Shown here: piece after piece, positions 6,964-15,324 of the stretch | Layout of the letters: each line of letters begins with the position of its first letter | Numbering within the stretch: position 1 is the first letter of the stretch | Assembly (NCBI GenBank): GCA_964420365.1 | Contig: CAYQTA010000114.1 | Location: 1-64,000, forward strand | DNA length: 64,000 nucleotides | From: JAMOQA01 sp964420365 | Lineage (GTDB): Bacteria; Acidobacteriota; Polarisedimenticolia; J045 | Reading direction: 5' to 3' | Made by a program: the position numbers and the translations under genes | Notes under the pieces: generated by a model | The model's database searches: none | What the model saw: only the letters and a program-made list of their open reading frames with translations | What the model was told of the DNA's origin: nothing

Positions 6964-8620
6964 CGGTTCCAAGATAGGTTCCTCCGCCGTGCCGGGGCCA
7001 GCGGGAGGCGCGGGTTTCCGGGGGTTCGACGGGGGAGGCGGCCGCCATCCCCGGGGCGGGCGGCTCCAGGGGGCCGCGGAGGACCGGGGGGCGCCCGGGG
7101 GCCCACGTCGCGACGGGCACTCCCGCCGGGGCGAGCAGGATTCCCGCCCGGAAGCCCTGTTCCTCGGCGAGGGCGGCCAGGCGGGTCGCCCGGGCCCGAC
7201 GTTCCTCCTCGGGGAACGTGTTCCAGGCGGGATCGACGACGGCGACGAGGAGGCGGCCCGCCGGGTCGGCTCCCAGGAGCGGCGCGCCCGCGCGGAGGGC
7301 CTCGAGGTCGACGGGAAGGGGCGGCGGGGGGGGAGCCGGAAGCAGGAGAAGCGCCAGGCCGAGGCCGAGCGCGGCGAGCGTCCCGCCGAAGAGCAGCCAT
7401 CGCAGGAAACCGCCACGTCGCCGCGGTCGTTCCTTTCCCTCGGAGGAGACCTTCTGGCGGACCTCGCGGAGCTGTTCCCGGATCGCGTCCTCGGCCTGGA
7501 CCAGGGCGGGGGGAACGGCTGCGCTCGGGGCGGGCGGGTCGGGCTCGCCGGGGGGCTCCGCGGGCGGCCCGGTCACCGGGCCGGTGACGGGGCCGGTCGG
7601 CGGGGCGGTCAGGAACTCGTCGAGACGGCCGCGCATCTCCCGGAGGGACCGGCGCCAGGCGGCGAGCCGGGCGAGGGGTTCCGGGTCCCGGTCGTGCTTC
7701 CGGTTCAGGCGATCGACCGCCGCCTCGACGCGGTTCCACAGCTCGGCAAGGGCGACGCGGTCGCCCAGCAGCTCCTGCCGCTCGCCCCGCGCCAGGTGGG
7801 CCTCGGTGGCGACCAGCATCGCCAGGATCGCCAGGAGAAGCTCGTCGCGGGGGCGCAGGTTCCCGTCCCGGATCGCGGCCACGAGGTCCATGGTTTCCCG
7901 CTCGGGGGCGTGGGCGAGGCGGGGGAGCGGGATTCCCTCGCGGAGGTCCGCGAGGAGGTCCCCGGTGGCACGCGCGATCCGCGCGAGGCCGAGCAGACGC
8001 TCGGGGCCGGGCAGGAGACCGCGGGCGAGCCCGACGAGCTCGAACCCGGGATCGTCCTCCCGGGCGACGAGGGTCTCCGCGAGCTCGCGGGCGCGGCCGG
8101 CGAGTTTCTCGGCCAGGCTCGCCCGCGCCGCGGCGATGCCCGCGTCGGGGAGCTGGCGCTCGAAGGTCCGGAAAAGAAGCTCCGCCTGGGCGCGGACCGC
8201 GAGGGCGGCGAGCACGGCCCGGCGCAGGGGGCCGGGGGGCAGGAGGTGCCTGTCGGAAGCGATGCGGGAGATGGCCACCAGGTCTTCCGGCCGGGGGTCT
8301 CGCCACAGGAGGCGCGCGGCCTCGTCCGCGAAGGAGAGGGTACCGACCGGCAGGCTGTCGAGGGCCCGTTCGAGGGCCGCGAGGGCCTCCGGTGACAGGG
8401 GATGGGCCGGGTCCTGCCGGGAAGGGGAATCGGTCACCGGACCGGAGACGGGGCCGGTCGCCATGGGCCCGGTCGCGTAGGTGGCGGTGTCCTCGTCCCC
8501 CGGATCGACCGTCCCCGTGACCGGCCCGGTCGTCGCCGGCTCGACGGGGAGCGCGGGCCTGCGACGGCGCCTGCGGGTCACGCCGATCGACTCCTTCCAG
8601 TACTTGCGGGGATCACCCAT
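6956..8620 (-). CDS. Single-pass membrane protein with TGPV repeats, unknown function
   Basis: A 554-residue protein with no family I recognise. Residues 1-75 are basic, then rich in T, G, P and V (ATTGPVTGTV, ATGPM, ATGPVSGPV). Residues 76-338 are mostly helical, alternating Leu/Ala-rich and charged helices. Residues 340-372 form a second TGPVTGPVTGPP linker. A basic RRR at 400-402 is followed by one membrane segment (about 407-427) and a Pro-rich stretch. A C-terminal domain of about 120 residues follows (LLVAVVDPAW, then a charged helix), probably periplasmic given the positive charges before the membrane segment. It overlaps the pseudopilin upstream and the PilZ gene downstream by 8 nt each, suggesting one machine. 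Confidence 0.75.
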   Translation of the reverse strand: MGDPRKYWKESIGVTRRRRRRPALPVEPATTGPVTGTVDPGDEDTATYATGPMATGPVSGPVTDSPSRQDPAHPLSPEALAALERALDSLPVGTLSFADEAARLLWRDPRPEDLVAISRIASDRHLLPPGPLRRAVLAALAVRAQAELLFRTFERQLPDAGIAAARASLAEKLAGRARELAETLVAREDDPGFELVGLARGLLPGPERLLGLARIARATGDLLADLREGIPLPRLAHAPERETMDLVAAIRDGNLRPRDELLLAILAMLVATEAHLARGERQELLGDRVALAELWNRVEAAVDRLNRKHDRDPEPLARLAAWRRSLREMRGRLDEFLTAPPTGPVTGPVTGPPAEPPGEPDPPAPSAAVPPALVQAEDAIREQLREVRQKVSSEGKERPRRRGGFLRWLLFGGTLAALGLGLALLLLPAPPPPPLPVDLEALRAGAPLLGADPAGRLLVAVVDPAWNTFPEEERRARATRLAALAEEQGFRAGILLAPAGVPVATWAPGRPPVLRGPLEPPAPGMAAASPVEPPETRASRWPRHGGGTYLGTDG

Positions 8621-9161
8621 CCCGTCCCCCCCGGGCGGCGCCCGGCAGCGGGGCGCGGTCGATCCGCTCGAGGCGATCGCCCCGCAACAGGTAGATCCCC
8701 TCGATCCAGGTTCCTGGAGCGAGGGGAAACGCGTCGGTGCTGGCGACCACGACCTGCAGCCCCGGGATCGCCGCGTCGGTCAGGACCAGCCAGAAGCCCC
8801 GGCCCGCCCCGGGTTCCGCCCCCGGGGCGTCGTAGGCCGTGACCCTTCCACCGGCGAGGTGACCGAGGATCGGCGCCGGGGTCAGCAGGTAGCCCCGGGA
8901 GACCAGGGGGTCGAGGGTGTGCGTGTTGAACCCGTCGGGCCGGGTCGCACCGGCAGGCGGCGGGGCCCCGTGGTCGGCCTGCCAGCGAAGGAGCGCCGAG
9001 GCGAGTACCCGGCCGTCCGCGGCGAGCCGCGCGAGGTGAGACCGATCGACGACACGCCGCGAGGCGGGGACGGCGAGGGTTGCCAGCGTCGCGACGATCG
9101 CGACGCTGACCAGCAGCTCGAGAAGGCTGATCCCCCGTTCCCGGCCGGGGTCGTTCCCCAT
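8613..9161 (-). CDS. Type IV pilin-like / type II secretion pseudopilin
   Basis: A 182-residue protein with a class III prepilin leader. RERG is followed by ISLLELLVSVAIVATLATLAVPA, so cleavage by prepilin peptidase falls after Gly, with Glu at +5. The hydrophobic helix continues into RRVVDRSHLARLAADGRVLASALLRW, and a small globular domain follows with DGFNTHTLDPLVSRGYL, resembling GspG/GspH-type minor pilins. GGAGGA lies 5 nt before the ATG at 9161. Its stop overlaps the next start (ATGGGTGA). No pilus ATPase, platform protein or secretin gene occurs in the window, so this is either a satellite operon of a machine elsewhere or a stand-alone module. Confidence 0.88.
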   Translation of the reverse strand: MGNDPGRERGISLLELLVSVAIVATLATLAVPASRRVVDRSHLARLAADGRVLASALLRWQADHGAPPPAGATRPDGFNTHTLDPLVSRGYLLTPAPILGHLAGGRVTAYDAPGAEPGAGRGFWLVLTDAAIPGLQVVVASTDAFPLAPGTWIEGIYLLRGDRLERIDRAPLPGAARGGRDG

Positions 9162-9256
9162 GGTTCCTCCGTGCCCCCCGCCGCCCGGCGGCACACGGGG
9201 GCTCCATCCTCGAATCTGGGGGCCGGGGAGCGGCGAGGCAAACGGGCAGCCGGTGG

Positions 9257-9262
9257 TAGGAT
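9257..9262 (+). promoter_or_regulatory. -10-like TAGGAT directly before the ATG at 9271
   Basis: TAGGAT is separated from the start codon by 8 nt, which would place the transcription start at or next to the ATG and give a leaderless or nearly leaderless mRNA. The AGGA inside the box could instead act as a weak ribosome binding site. No -35 is evident. Confidence 0.35.
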
Positions 9263-9270
9263 CCCGGCCC

Positions 9271-10557
9271 ATGGGACCGGTTTTCCTCGTGCTCGTCGTC
9301 GCCGCCGTCGTGGTCGGGTTCGCCACCGGCCGCATGGAGGCCGTCACCACCGCCTCGATCGACTCCGCCCGGCAGGCGGTCGAGCTCGCGATAGGCCTCG
9401 TCGGCATGATGGCCTTCTGGCTGGGCCTGACCGAGGTCGTGCGCCGGGCCGGGCTGATGGAGGCGATCGCGCGGGCGCTGCGGCCCCTCTTCCGGCGCCT
9501 GTTTCCCGGGATCCCGGACGGGCACCCGGCCCTGGCCGCGATGACCCTGAACGTGGCGGCCAACATGCTGGGCCTCGCGAACGCCGCGACCCCGCTGGGC
9601 ATCGAGGCGATGCGCCGCCTCGACGAGCTCAATCCCCGGAAGGGGACGGCGACGAACGCGATGGTCCTGTTTCTCGCGATCAACACCTCGGGCCTCGCTC
9701 TCCTGCCGCTGGGAGCGATCGCCGTCCGGGCGGAGGCGGGCAGCCGGGACCCGGCGGGGATCCTGGTGTCGACGCTCCTGGCGACGAGCCTTTCGACCCT
9801 CGTCGGGGCGACGGCGGCGATCCTGCTGGCGCGGCTGCCGTTCTTCCGGCGCACCGATCCGGGGACCGTCCTGCCGGCCGCGCCTTCCGCGCCGCCACCG
9901 CGGGCGGACGCGTCCGCGGCACGCTGGCGGCGCGGACGGGTTGCCGTGTCGGCCTTCCTCCTCGTCGCGGCGCTGGCGGGGGCGACGGTCTCCGTGGTAC
10001 GCCTCGCGGGGGACCGGGGATGGGAGGCGGCCGGCAGGACCGCGGTCTCCTGGGTGCCGCTGCCCCTGCTGATCCTGCTCGCGGTGCTCTACGGCTGGAG
10101 CCGCGGGGTGGAGGTGTACGCCGCCCTCGTCGAGGGGGCGAAGGCCGGGTTCGACGTGGCCGTCCGGATCATCCCGTACCTGGTGGCGATCCTGGTCGCC
10201 GTCGGGATGTTCCGGGCTTCCGGCGCGCTGGACGCCCTGGTCGCGGCCCTCTCGCCGGTGACCGCGGCGATCGGGTTCCCGGGCGAGGCCCTGCCGATGG
10301 CGCTCCTCAGGCCGCTGTCGGGCTCCGGGGCGTTCGCGGTCATGGCGGAAACGATGAAGGTCCACGGGCCGGACTCGTTCGCGGGGTACCTGGTCTCGAC
10401 CCTCCAGGGAAGCACCGAGACGACCTTCTACGTCCTGGCGGTCTACGGGGGCGCCGTCGGCATGCGCCGGACGCGCCACGCGATCCCGGCCTGCCTCGCC
10501 GGCGACCTCGCCGGCATCCTCGGGGCGCTCCTCGCCTGTCGCCTGCTCTTCGGGTAG
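9271..10557 (+). CDS. Nucleoside-recognition (Gate) domain membrane protein, SpmA-SpmB-like fusion
   Basis: A 428-residue polytopic protein with two Gate modules. The N-terminal half resembles spore maturation protein SpmA: MMAFWLGLTEVVRRAGLMEAIARAL, then ATPLGIEAMRRLDELNP and NAMVLFLAINTSGL. The C-terminal half resembles SpmB: VRIIPYLVAILVAVGMFRASGALD, then GEALPMALLRPLSGSGAF and STETTFYVLAVYGGAVG. SpmA and SpmB are separate genes in Bacillus, where they affect spore core dehydration; fused versions occur widely in non-sporulating bacteria with unknown substrate. About ten membrane segments are visible, split by a polar linker near residues 190-215. It is divergent from the pseudopilin operon, with 109 nt between starts. 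Confidence 0.83.
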   Translation: MGPVFLVLVVAAVVVGFATGRMEAVTTASIDSARQAVELAIGLVGMMAFWLGLTEVVRRAGLMEAIARALRPLFRRLFPGIPDGHPALAAMTLNVAANMLGLANAATPLGIEAMRRLDELNPRKGTATNAMVLFLAINTSGLALLPLGAIAVRAEAGSRDPAGILVSTLLATSLSTLVGATAAILLARLPFFRRTDPGTVLPAAPSAPPPRADASAARWRRGRVAVSAFLLVAALAGATVSVVRLAGDRGWEAAGRTAVSWVPLPLLILLAVLYGWSRGVEVYAALVEGAKAGFDVAVRIIPYLVAILVAVGMFRASGALDALVAALSPVTAAIGFPGEALPMALLRPLSGSGAFAVMAETMKVHGPDSFAGYLVSTLQGSTETTFYVLAVYGGAVGMRRTRHAIPACLAGDLAGILGALLACRLLFG

Positions 10558-10609
10558 TCCGCCGGCGCGGGCGGACCCCATATTCCGCCGGGGAGGAGAC
10601 GGGAGCGGC

Positions 10610-12175
10610 ATGGACGGAGCGCGGCGCGGGCCCCTGGTCCTGTTCGTGGCGGCGGCCCTGCTGGTGGCGATCGACCCGGCCCCCGCCCGGGGAGGGACCC
10701 CGCGGACCGACGAGGAGGCGGCGATCGAGGCGATCGCGGCCCGGGTGCGTCCGTCGGTGGTCGAGGTGATCGGCACCGTCGCCGGCAGCGGGGACACCAG
10801 CTACGGGACCGGCTTCGTCTACGGCGAGAAGGGCCTCGTCGTGACCAACGCCCACGTGATCCGGGGCGTGCGCAACCTGGTCGTGCGCACCTTCGACGGG
10901 GTCGCCCTGGCGTCGGTCGACGTGCTGGACCAGCGGGACGACGTGGACCTGGCGGTGCTCCGGGTGCGAGGGCTCGAGGCGGAGCCGCTCGCACCGGGAT
11001 CGGTGCGCCTGCCGCCGGTCGGCCTGCGGGTGATCGCCATCGGCCATCCCCGCGGCTACGAGTACACCGTCTCCGACGGGATCGTGTCGGCGATCCGGAC
11101 GCTCGAGGAGGGGGGCCAGGAGCTGATCCAGGTGACCGCGCCGATCTCGCCGGGCAGCTCCGGCGGGCCGCTCCTCGACCTGTCCGGGAAGGTGCTCGGG
11201 GTCTGCTCCCTCACGCTCACCGAGGGGCAGAACATCAACTTCGCGGTTCCCCTGCGGGACCTGGTCCCGGTCCTCGCGGAGGCGCGCGAGATCGAGCGCT
11301 CCCTGGACGACCCGGACCCCTCGAGGCTCGGTCCCGGCGCGCTCGCGGGGATCGTCCGCCGCTACCGGGAAGCGGGGGACCTGGAGCGCGCCGGGGAGCT
11401 GGTCCGGCGTGCCCTCGCCGCCCATCCCGGGAGCCTTCGACTCCTCGCAGAGGCGGCGGAGATCGCGTGGGCACGGCAGTCCTGGCCCGAGGTGCGGGCC
11501 CTCGTCGACCGGATGAAGGCGATCGACCCGGGCTGGCCGCCGGCCCTCCAGGTGGAGGCCAGCTGGCTCGCCCAGCAGGGGCGCTGCGACGAGGCGATCG
11601 GCGTCGCCGAGCGGGCACTCGCGCCGGGGACCCTCCGACCGGCCCAGGCGGCGGAGGCCCACGCGGTGCTCGCCGAGTGCCACGGTCGGCTGGGACACGT
11701 CGACGAAGCGCTGCGCCATGCGGACCTGGCCCTGGAGAGCCCGGACATCGACCGGATCCCCGACTACCACGTACTGCGGGCGTTCCTCCTCCAGGCCGCC
11801 GGGCGGGAGGCGGAGGCGGACCGGGAGGCGGTCACCGCGCTGGAGCGGGCGGAGTGGGACCCGCTCGTGGTCGCCGCCCTCAGGGAGCGGGGACTGCCCC
11901 GGGTGATCCGGATCGTGTCCTGGAAGACGGTGCGGGAAGGCACCCGCACCGTCGTCCGGGGTGTCCTGCGCAACGTGGGCCCGACCCCCCTCGAGGAGGT
12001 CGTGGTGACGGCGGAGGGATACGGGGGAGACGGGACGACCGTCGCCACCGGCACGGCGACGGCGACGCCGGAGCGGCTGAACCCGGGCCAGGCGGGGGCG
12101 TTCCGGATCGTCCTCGACGGGCTTCCCGGCGAGGCCCGGCGCTACGCGGTCCGCGTCATCGACTACCACGACTGA
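10610..12175 (+). CDS. HtrA/Deg-like serine protease with TPR and FxLYD-like C-terminus
   Basis: A 521-residue exported protease. After a signal peptide (about 1-27), a trypsin-fold domain (36-230) carries the triad H82 (TNAHVI), D113 (DDVDLAVL) and S184 (PGSSGGPL). No PDZ domain follows, unlike DegP. Instead residues about 245-415 form helical TPR-like repeats (YREAGDLERAGELVRRALAAHPG, CDEAIGVAERAL, VDEALRHADLAL). The last ~90 residues (VRGVLRNVGPTPLEEVVVTAEGY) fit an FxLYD/CARDB-like beta domain. The combination suggests a periplasmic or surface protease that uses TPRs, not PDZ, to select partners. GGGAG precedes the ATG. Confidence 0.85.
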   Translation: MDGARRGPLVLFVAAALLVAIDPAPARGGTPRTDEEAAIEAIAARVRPSVVEVIGTVAGSGDTSYGTGFVYGEKGLVVTNAHVIRGVRNLVVRTFDGVALASVDVLDQRDDVDLAVLRVRGLEAEPLAPGSVRLPPVGLRVIAIGHPRGYEYTVSDGIVSAIRTLEEGGQELIQVTAPISPGSSGGPLLDLSGKVLGVCSLTLTEGQNINFAVPLRDLVPVLAEAREIERSLDDPDPSRLGPGALAGIVRRYREAGDLERAGELVRRALAAHPGSLRLLAEAAEIAWARQSWPEVRALVDRMKAIDPGWPPALQVEASWLAQQGRCDEAIGVAERALAPGTLRPAQAAEAHAVLAECHGRLGHVDEALRHADLALESPDIDRIPDYHVLRAFLLQAAGREAEADREAVTALERAEWDPLVVAALRERGLPRVIRIVSWKTVREGTRTVVRGVLRNVGPTPLEEVVVTAEGYGGDGTTVATGTATATPERLNPGQAGAFRIVLDGLPGEARRYAVRVIDYHD

Positions 12176-12200
12176 GTGAGGGCCGCGGGCCCGCGGGGGG

Positions 12201-13496
12201 TCATGCCCGCTCGAGGAGGGTGACCGTCTCCAGGTGCCGGGTGTGGGGGAACAGGTCGACGGCCACGACCCTGCGCACCCGGTACCCTCCGCGCAGGAGG
12301 TGCGCCAGGTCCCGGGCCAGGGCCTCGACGGCGCACGAGACCAGGACGAGACGGCGGGGGCCGGCCCCGGCCAGGAAACCGGCGAGGTTGCCGAGCCCGG
12401 CTCGCGGGGGGTCCGCGACGACGGCCGCGGAGCGAACGATCTCTTCCCGGGCCTCCTCGGCCCGGCCGGGCCGGGCACGGAGACGGCCGGCCGGGGGCGG
12501 GGGGAGAGCGGCAGCCGCGGCCGCGGACAGCGGATCGATCTCCACCGCGAGCACGTCGGCGCCCCGCGCGGCCAGGCGCCACGAGAGGAGCCCGGCCCCG
12601 GCGTGGAGGTCCAGGACGCGGGTCTCCGGGACGGGGGCCCCGAGCTGCGCCACCAGGTCGGCCATCCGGTCCGCCGCGGCCAGGTTCGCCTGCAGGAACC
12701 CGCGGGCGGCGACGGCGACGGGCGCACCGGAGGGGAGCGTACCGACGAGATGGGAAGCGCCGAGGAGGTCCGGAACGTTCCCCGGGAGGGGGCGGCGCCG
12801 GGAGGGGGGCCGGACCGCCACCCCGGCGAGGCCCGGCACGGTGCCCAGCAGGCGTTCCCCGAGGCCGGGCCAGGCCGCGGGGGCCCGGTCGCGGGGGTTC
12901 AGGAAGAGAAGGCCGCCCCGCGTCCCGGGGACCGTCGCCAGCTCGAGCCCGGTCAGGTCGCGGGGACGCTCGGCGAGGAGCCGTTCCCGGACGGCCCGGT
13001 ACAGGCGGTCCAGGGGGGGCGCCACCAGCGGACACCGGGGGATGTCGACGACGCGCCGGGTGCCGGGTCCGTGGAACCCGATCGCCGGCGGGTCCCGGTC
13101 GAGGTCGGCCTGGAAGCGCATCCGCCAGCGATACCCGAGGACGGCCGGGGAGGGGACGGCCTCGATGGAGGGAAGCGGTGCGCCGATCCCCGCGAGGGCG
13201 TCGCGAAGGGCGGCGAGGCGGAGCTCCACCTGGGCGCGGGGGGCGAGGGCGAGCCACGCGCAGCCGCCGCAAGGGCCGGCGGCCGGGCAGGGGGGGGCGA
13301 CCCGGTGGGGGGACGGGTCCAGGACCTCGACCAGGTCGGCCGACCCGGGATCGGCGGGCCGCTGGCGGGCGAGAACCCGCTCTCCCGGCAGCCCCCCGTG
13401 GAGACGAAACGAGCGGCCCGCCCCGTCCTCCGCGAGGAAGAAGGCGCCTCTTCCCGGGCCGACGACCCGCAGCTCGATGATCCCTCGCGCGTCCAT
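12201..13496 (-). CDS. TrmA/RlmD-family RNA uracil-5-methyltransferase
   Basis: A 431-residue class I SAM-dependent RNA methyltransferase making m5U in tRNA or 23S rRNA. An N-terminal TRAM-like part is followed by an Fe-S site C70-x5-C76-x2-C79 with C155, as in RlmD/RumA. The SAM motif is VLDLHAGAGLLSWRLA (294-309), ADPPRAGLG is the catalytic loop, and VSCAVEALARDL carries the nucleophile C388. FPHTRHLETVTLLER closes the protein with the base E423. The position modified cannot be decided from sequence. The ATG at 13496 has no clear ribosome binding site. The gene converges on the HtrA-like gene with 25 nt between stops. Confidence 0.88.
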   Translation of the reverse strand: MDARGIIELRVVGPGRGAFFLAEDGAGRSFRLHGGLPGERVLARQRPADPGSADLVEVLDPSPHRVAPPCPAAGPCGGCAWLALAPRAQVELRLAALRDALAGIGAPLPSIEAVPSPAVLGYRWRMRFQADLDRDPPAIGFHGPGTRRVVDIPRCPLVAPPLDRLYRAVRERLLAERPRDLTGLELATVPGTRGGLLFLNPRDRAPAAWPGLGERLLGTVPGLAGVAVRPPSRRRPLPGNVPDLLGASHLVGTLPSGAPVAVAARGFLQANLAAADRMADLVAQLGAPVPETRVLDLHAGAGLLSWRLAARGADVLAVEIDPLSAAAAAALPPPPAGRLRARPGRAEEAREEIVRSAAVVADPPRAGLGNLAGFLAGAGPRRLVLVSCAVEALARDLAHLLRGGYRVRRVVAVDLFPHTRHLETVTLLERA

Positions 13497-13598
13497 CGCG
13501 GGGAAGGATGCCACGGTGGCCGGGGCCGGCGCCCGCGTGCGATACTCCCGCCCCGCCGGCGGCGCCGCCAGGCGCCGGCGCGTTCCGGGAGGATCCGC

Positions 13599-14855
13599 AT
13601 GGTCGACAAGGAGGTGCTCCCCGACGGGCTCACGCTGCTGTTCGAGCGCGTCCCGGGGGTGCGATCGGTCTCGGTGGGGGTCTGGCTCAGGATGGGAAGC
13701 CGGCACGAACCGGCCCGCCTCTCCGGCATCTGCCACTTCATCGAGCACCTGGTCTTCAAGGGGACGGAGACCCGCTCCGCCCGGGACATCTCCCTGCTGA
13801 CCGACCGGATCGGGGGGAACCTGGACGCGTTCACGTCCAGGGAGATGACGTGCTTCTACGCCCGCGCGCTGGACGAGCACCTCCCCATCGCCGTCGACCT
13901 GCTCGCCGACATCGTCCGGCACCCGAGGTTCGACGCCGCCGAGCTCGAGCGGGAGCGGAACGTGATCCTCGAGGAGATCCGGATGGTGCAGGATTCCCCC
14001 GAGGACCGGGTCTTCGATCTCTTCACCGAGTCGTTCTGGCCGGGCCACCCCCTCGGGCGGCCGATCCAGGGGACGATCGAGACCGTGTCCGGGATGAGCC
14101 GGGAGACGGTCCGGCGCTGGTTCCGCAGGGCGTACGTGCCTCCGAACGTCGTCGTCTCCGCCGCCGGCCACCTGACGGCGGCGGCCCGGCGGCGCATCCG
14201 GGATGCGTTCGCCGACCTGCCCGGCGGGAAGCCCGCCCGGACCGGGAAGCCGCCCCGCTGGCGGCCGGGGGTCGTGCGGGAACGGCGCCGCGAGCTCGAG
14301 CAGGTCCACCTGCTGCTCGGCGTACCGGCCCCGGGGGCCGGGCACGAGGACCGCTACGTGCTCCACGTGCTGAACACGATCCTGGGCGGGAGCATCTCCT
14401 CGCGCCTGTTCCACCGCATCCGGGAGGAACGCGGGCTCGCCTACGCCGTCAGCAGCCAGGTCCACGCGTACACGGGGGCCGGCCTCCTCTCGGTCTACGT
14501 GGGAACGGCCCCGCGGAACGCCGGGGAGGTCGTGCGCCTCGCCCTCGCCGAGCTGCGGGACCTCGCGGACCGGGTGCCGGGCGACGAGGAGGTCGACGTC
14601 GCCCGGGACCACCTCAAGGGGAACCTCCTCCTGGCCCTCGAGTCGACGTCCAGCCGGATGACCCGGGCGGCGCGGGAGGAGATGATCTACGGGCGGTCCA
14701 TCGGGCTGGACGAGCTGACCCGGAAGATCGACGCCGTGACCCCGGGACGGGTGCGGGAGCTGGCAGCCCGGCTCTTCACCGGGGTTCGTGCCGGCCTGGC
14801 CGCGGTGGGGGACACCTCCCGCCTGCGGATCCGGCCCGAGCAGCTCGACCTCTGA
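13599..14855 (+). CDS. M16-family zinc metallopeptidase (processing-peptidase type)
   Basis: A 418-residue pitrilysin-family peptidase of the short, single-unit type that pairs two M16 domains. The inverted zinc motif HxxEH is H46-F-I-E49-H50, with the downstream helix ERERNVILEEIRMVQDSPEDRV supplying the third zinc ligand Glu. The second domain has GGSISSRLFHRIREERGLAYAVSS, the R/Y motif typical of the family. The protein starts with no signal peptide, so it is likely cytoplasmic. GGGAGGA lies 6 nt before the ATG. It leads a run of four genes (M16, dut, MBL hydrolase, purB). Confidence 0.92.
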   Translation: MVDKEVLPDGLTLLFERVPGVRSVSVGVWLRMGSRHEPARLSGICHFIEHLVFKGTETRSARDISLLTDRIGGNLDAFTSREMTCFYARALDEHLPIAVDLLADIVRHPRFDAAELERERNVILEEIRMVQDSPEDRVFDLFTESFWPGHPLGRPIQGTIETVSGMSRETVRRWFRRAYVPPNVVVSAAGHLTAAARRRIRDAFADLPGGKPARTGKPPRWRPGVVRERRRELEQVHLLLGVPAPGAGHEDRYVLHVLNTILGGSISSRLFHRIREERGLAYAVSSQVHAYTGAGLLSVYVGTAPRNAGEVVRLALAELRDLADRVPGDEEVDVARDHLKGNLLLALESTSSRMTRAAREEMIYGRSIGLDELTRKIDAVTPGRVRELAARLFTGVRAGLAAVGDTSRLRIRPEQLDL

Positions 14856-14874
14856 CGGAAGGGAGGAGGAAACC

Positions 14875-15324
14875 GTGCGGGTGCGGCTCGAGGTGGAGGT
14901 GCTGCCCCACGGGAGGGGCCTGCCCCTGCCGGCCTACGCGACGGAGGGGTCCGCCGGTCTCGACCTGCGGGCGGCGGTCGAGGAACCGCTGGTGATCGAG
15001 CCCGGGGCGCGGGTCCTGGTCCCGACCGGCCTGCGGGTCGCGATCCCGCCGGGGTACGAGGGCCAGGTCCGGGCCCGCAGCGGGATCGCCCTGCGGCACG
15101 GTGTCGGCCTCCCGAACGCCCCCGGGACCATCGACAGCGACTACCGGGGCGAGCTGAAGGTCCTCCTGGCCAACTGGGGCCGCGAGCCGTTCACGGTTCG
15201 GCGGGGGGACCGGGTCGCCCAGCTCGTGGTGGCCCCGGTCGCCCGGGCGGACGTGGCCGTCGTGGAAGCGCTGGACGAGACGGCGCGGCGGGACGGCGGG
15301 TTCGGCCACACGGGCATCGACTGA
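14875..15324 (+). CDS. dut: dUTP diphosphatase
   Basis: A trimeric-type dUTPase of 149 residues that converts dUTP to dUMP and pyrophosphate, keeping uracil out of DNA and feeding dTMP synthesis. All five motifs are present: AYATEGSAGLDLRA, RSGIA, GTIDSDYRGELKVLLANWG, RGDRVAQLVV and the C-terminal GGFGHTG that closes over the active site. The GTG at 14875 was chosen for the ribosome binding site GGGAGGAGG and agreement with family length; a second GTG follows two codons later. Its stop overlaps the next ATG by 1 nt. Confidence 0.96.
   Translation: MRVRLEVEVLPHGRGLPLPAYATEGSAGLDLRAAVEEPLVIEPGARVLVPTGLRVAIPPGYEGQVRARSGIALRHGVGLPNAPGTIDSDYRGELKVLLANWGREPFTVRRGDRVAQLVVAPVARADVAVVEALDETARRDGGFGHTGID

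Noticed and set aside
7560..7610. Short GC repeats that might suggest a CRISPR-like array
   Set aside because: The units are in-frame TGPV codons, too short and without unique spacers.
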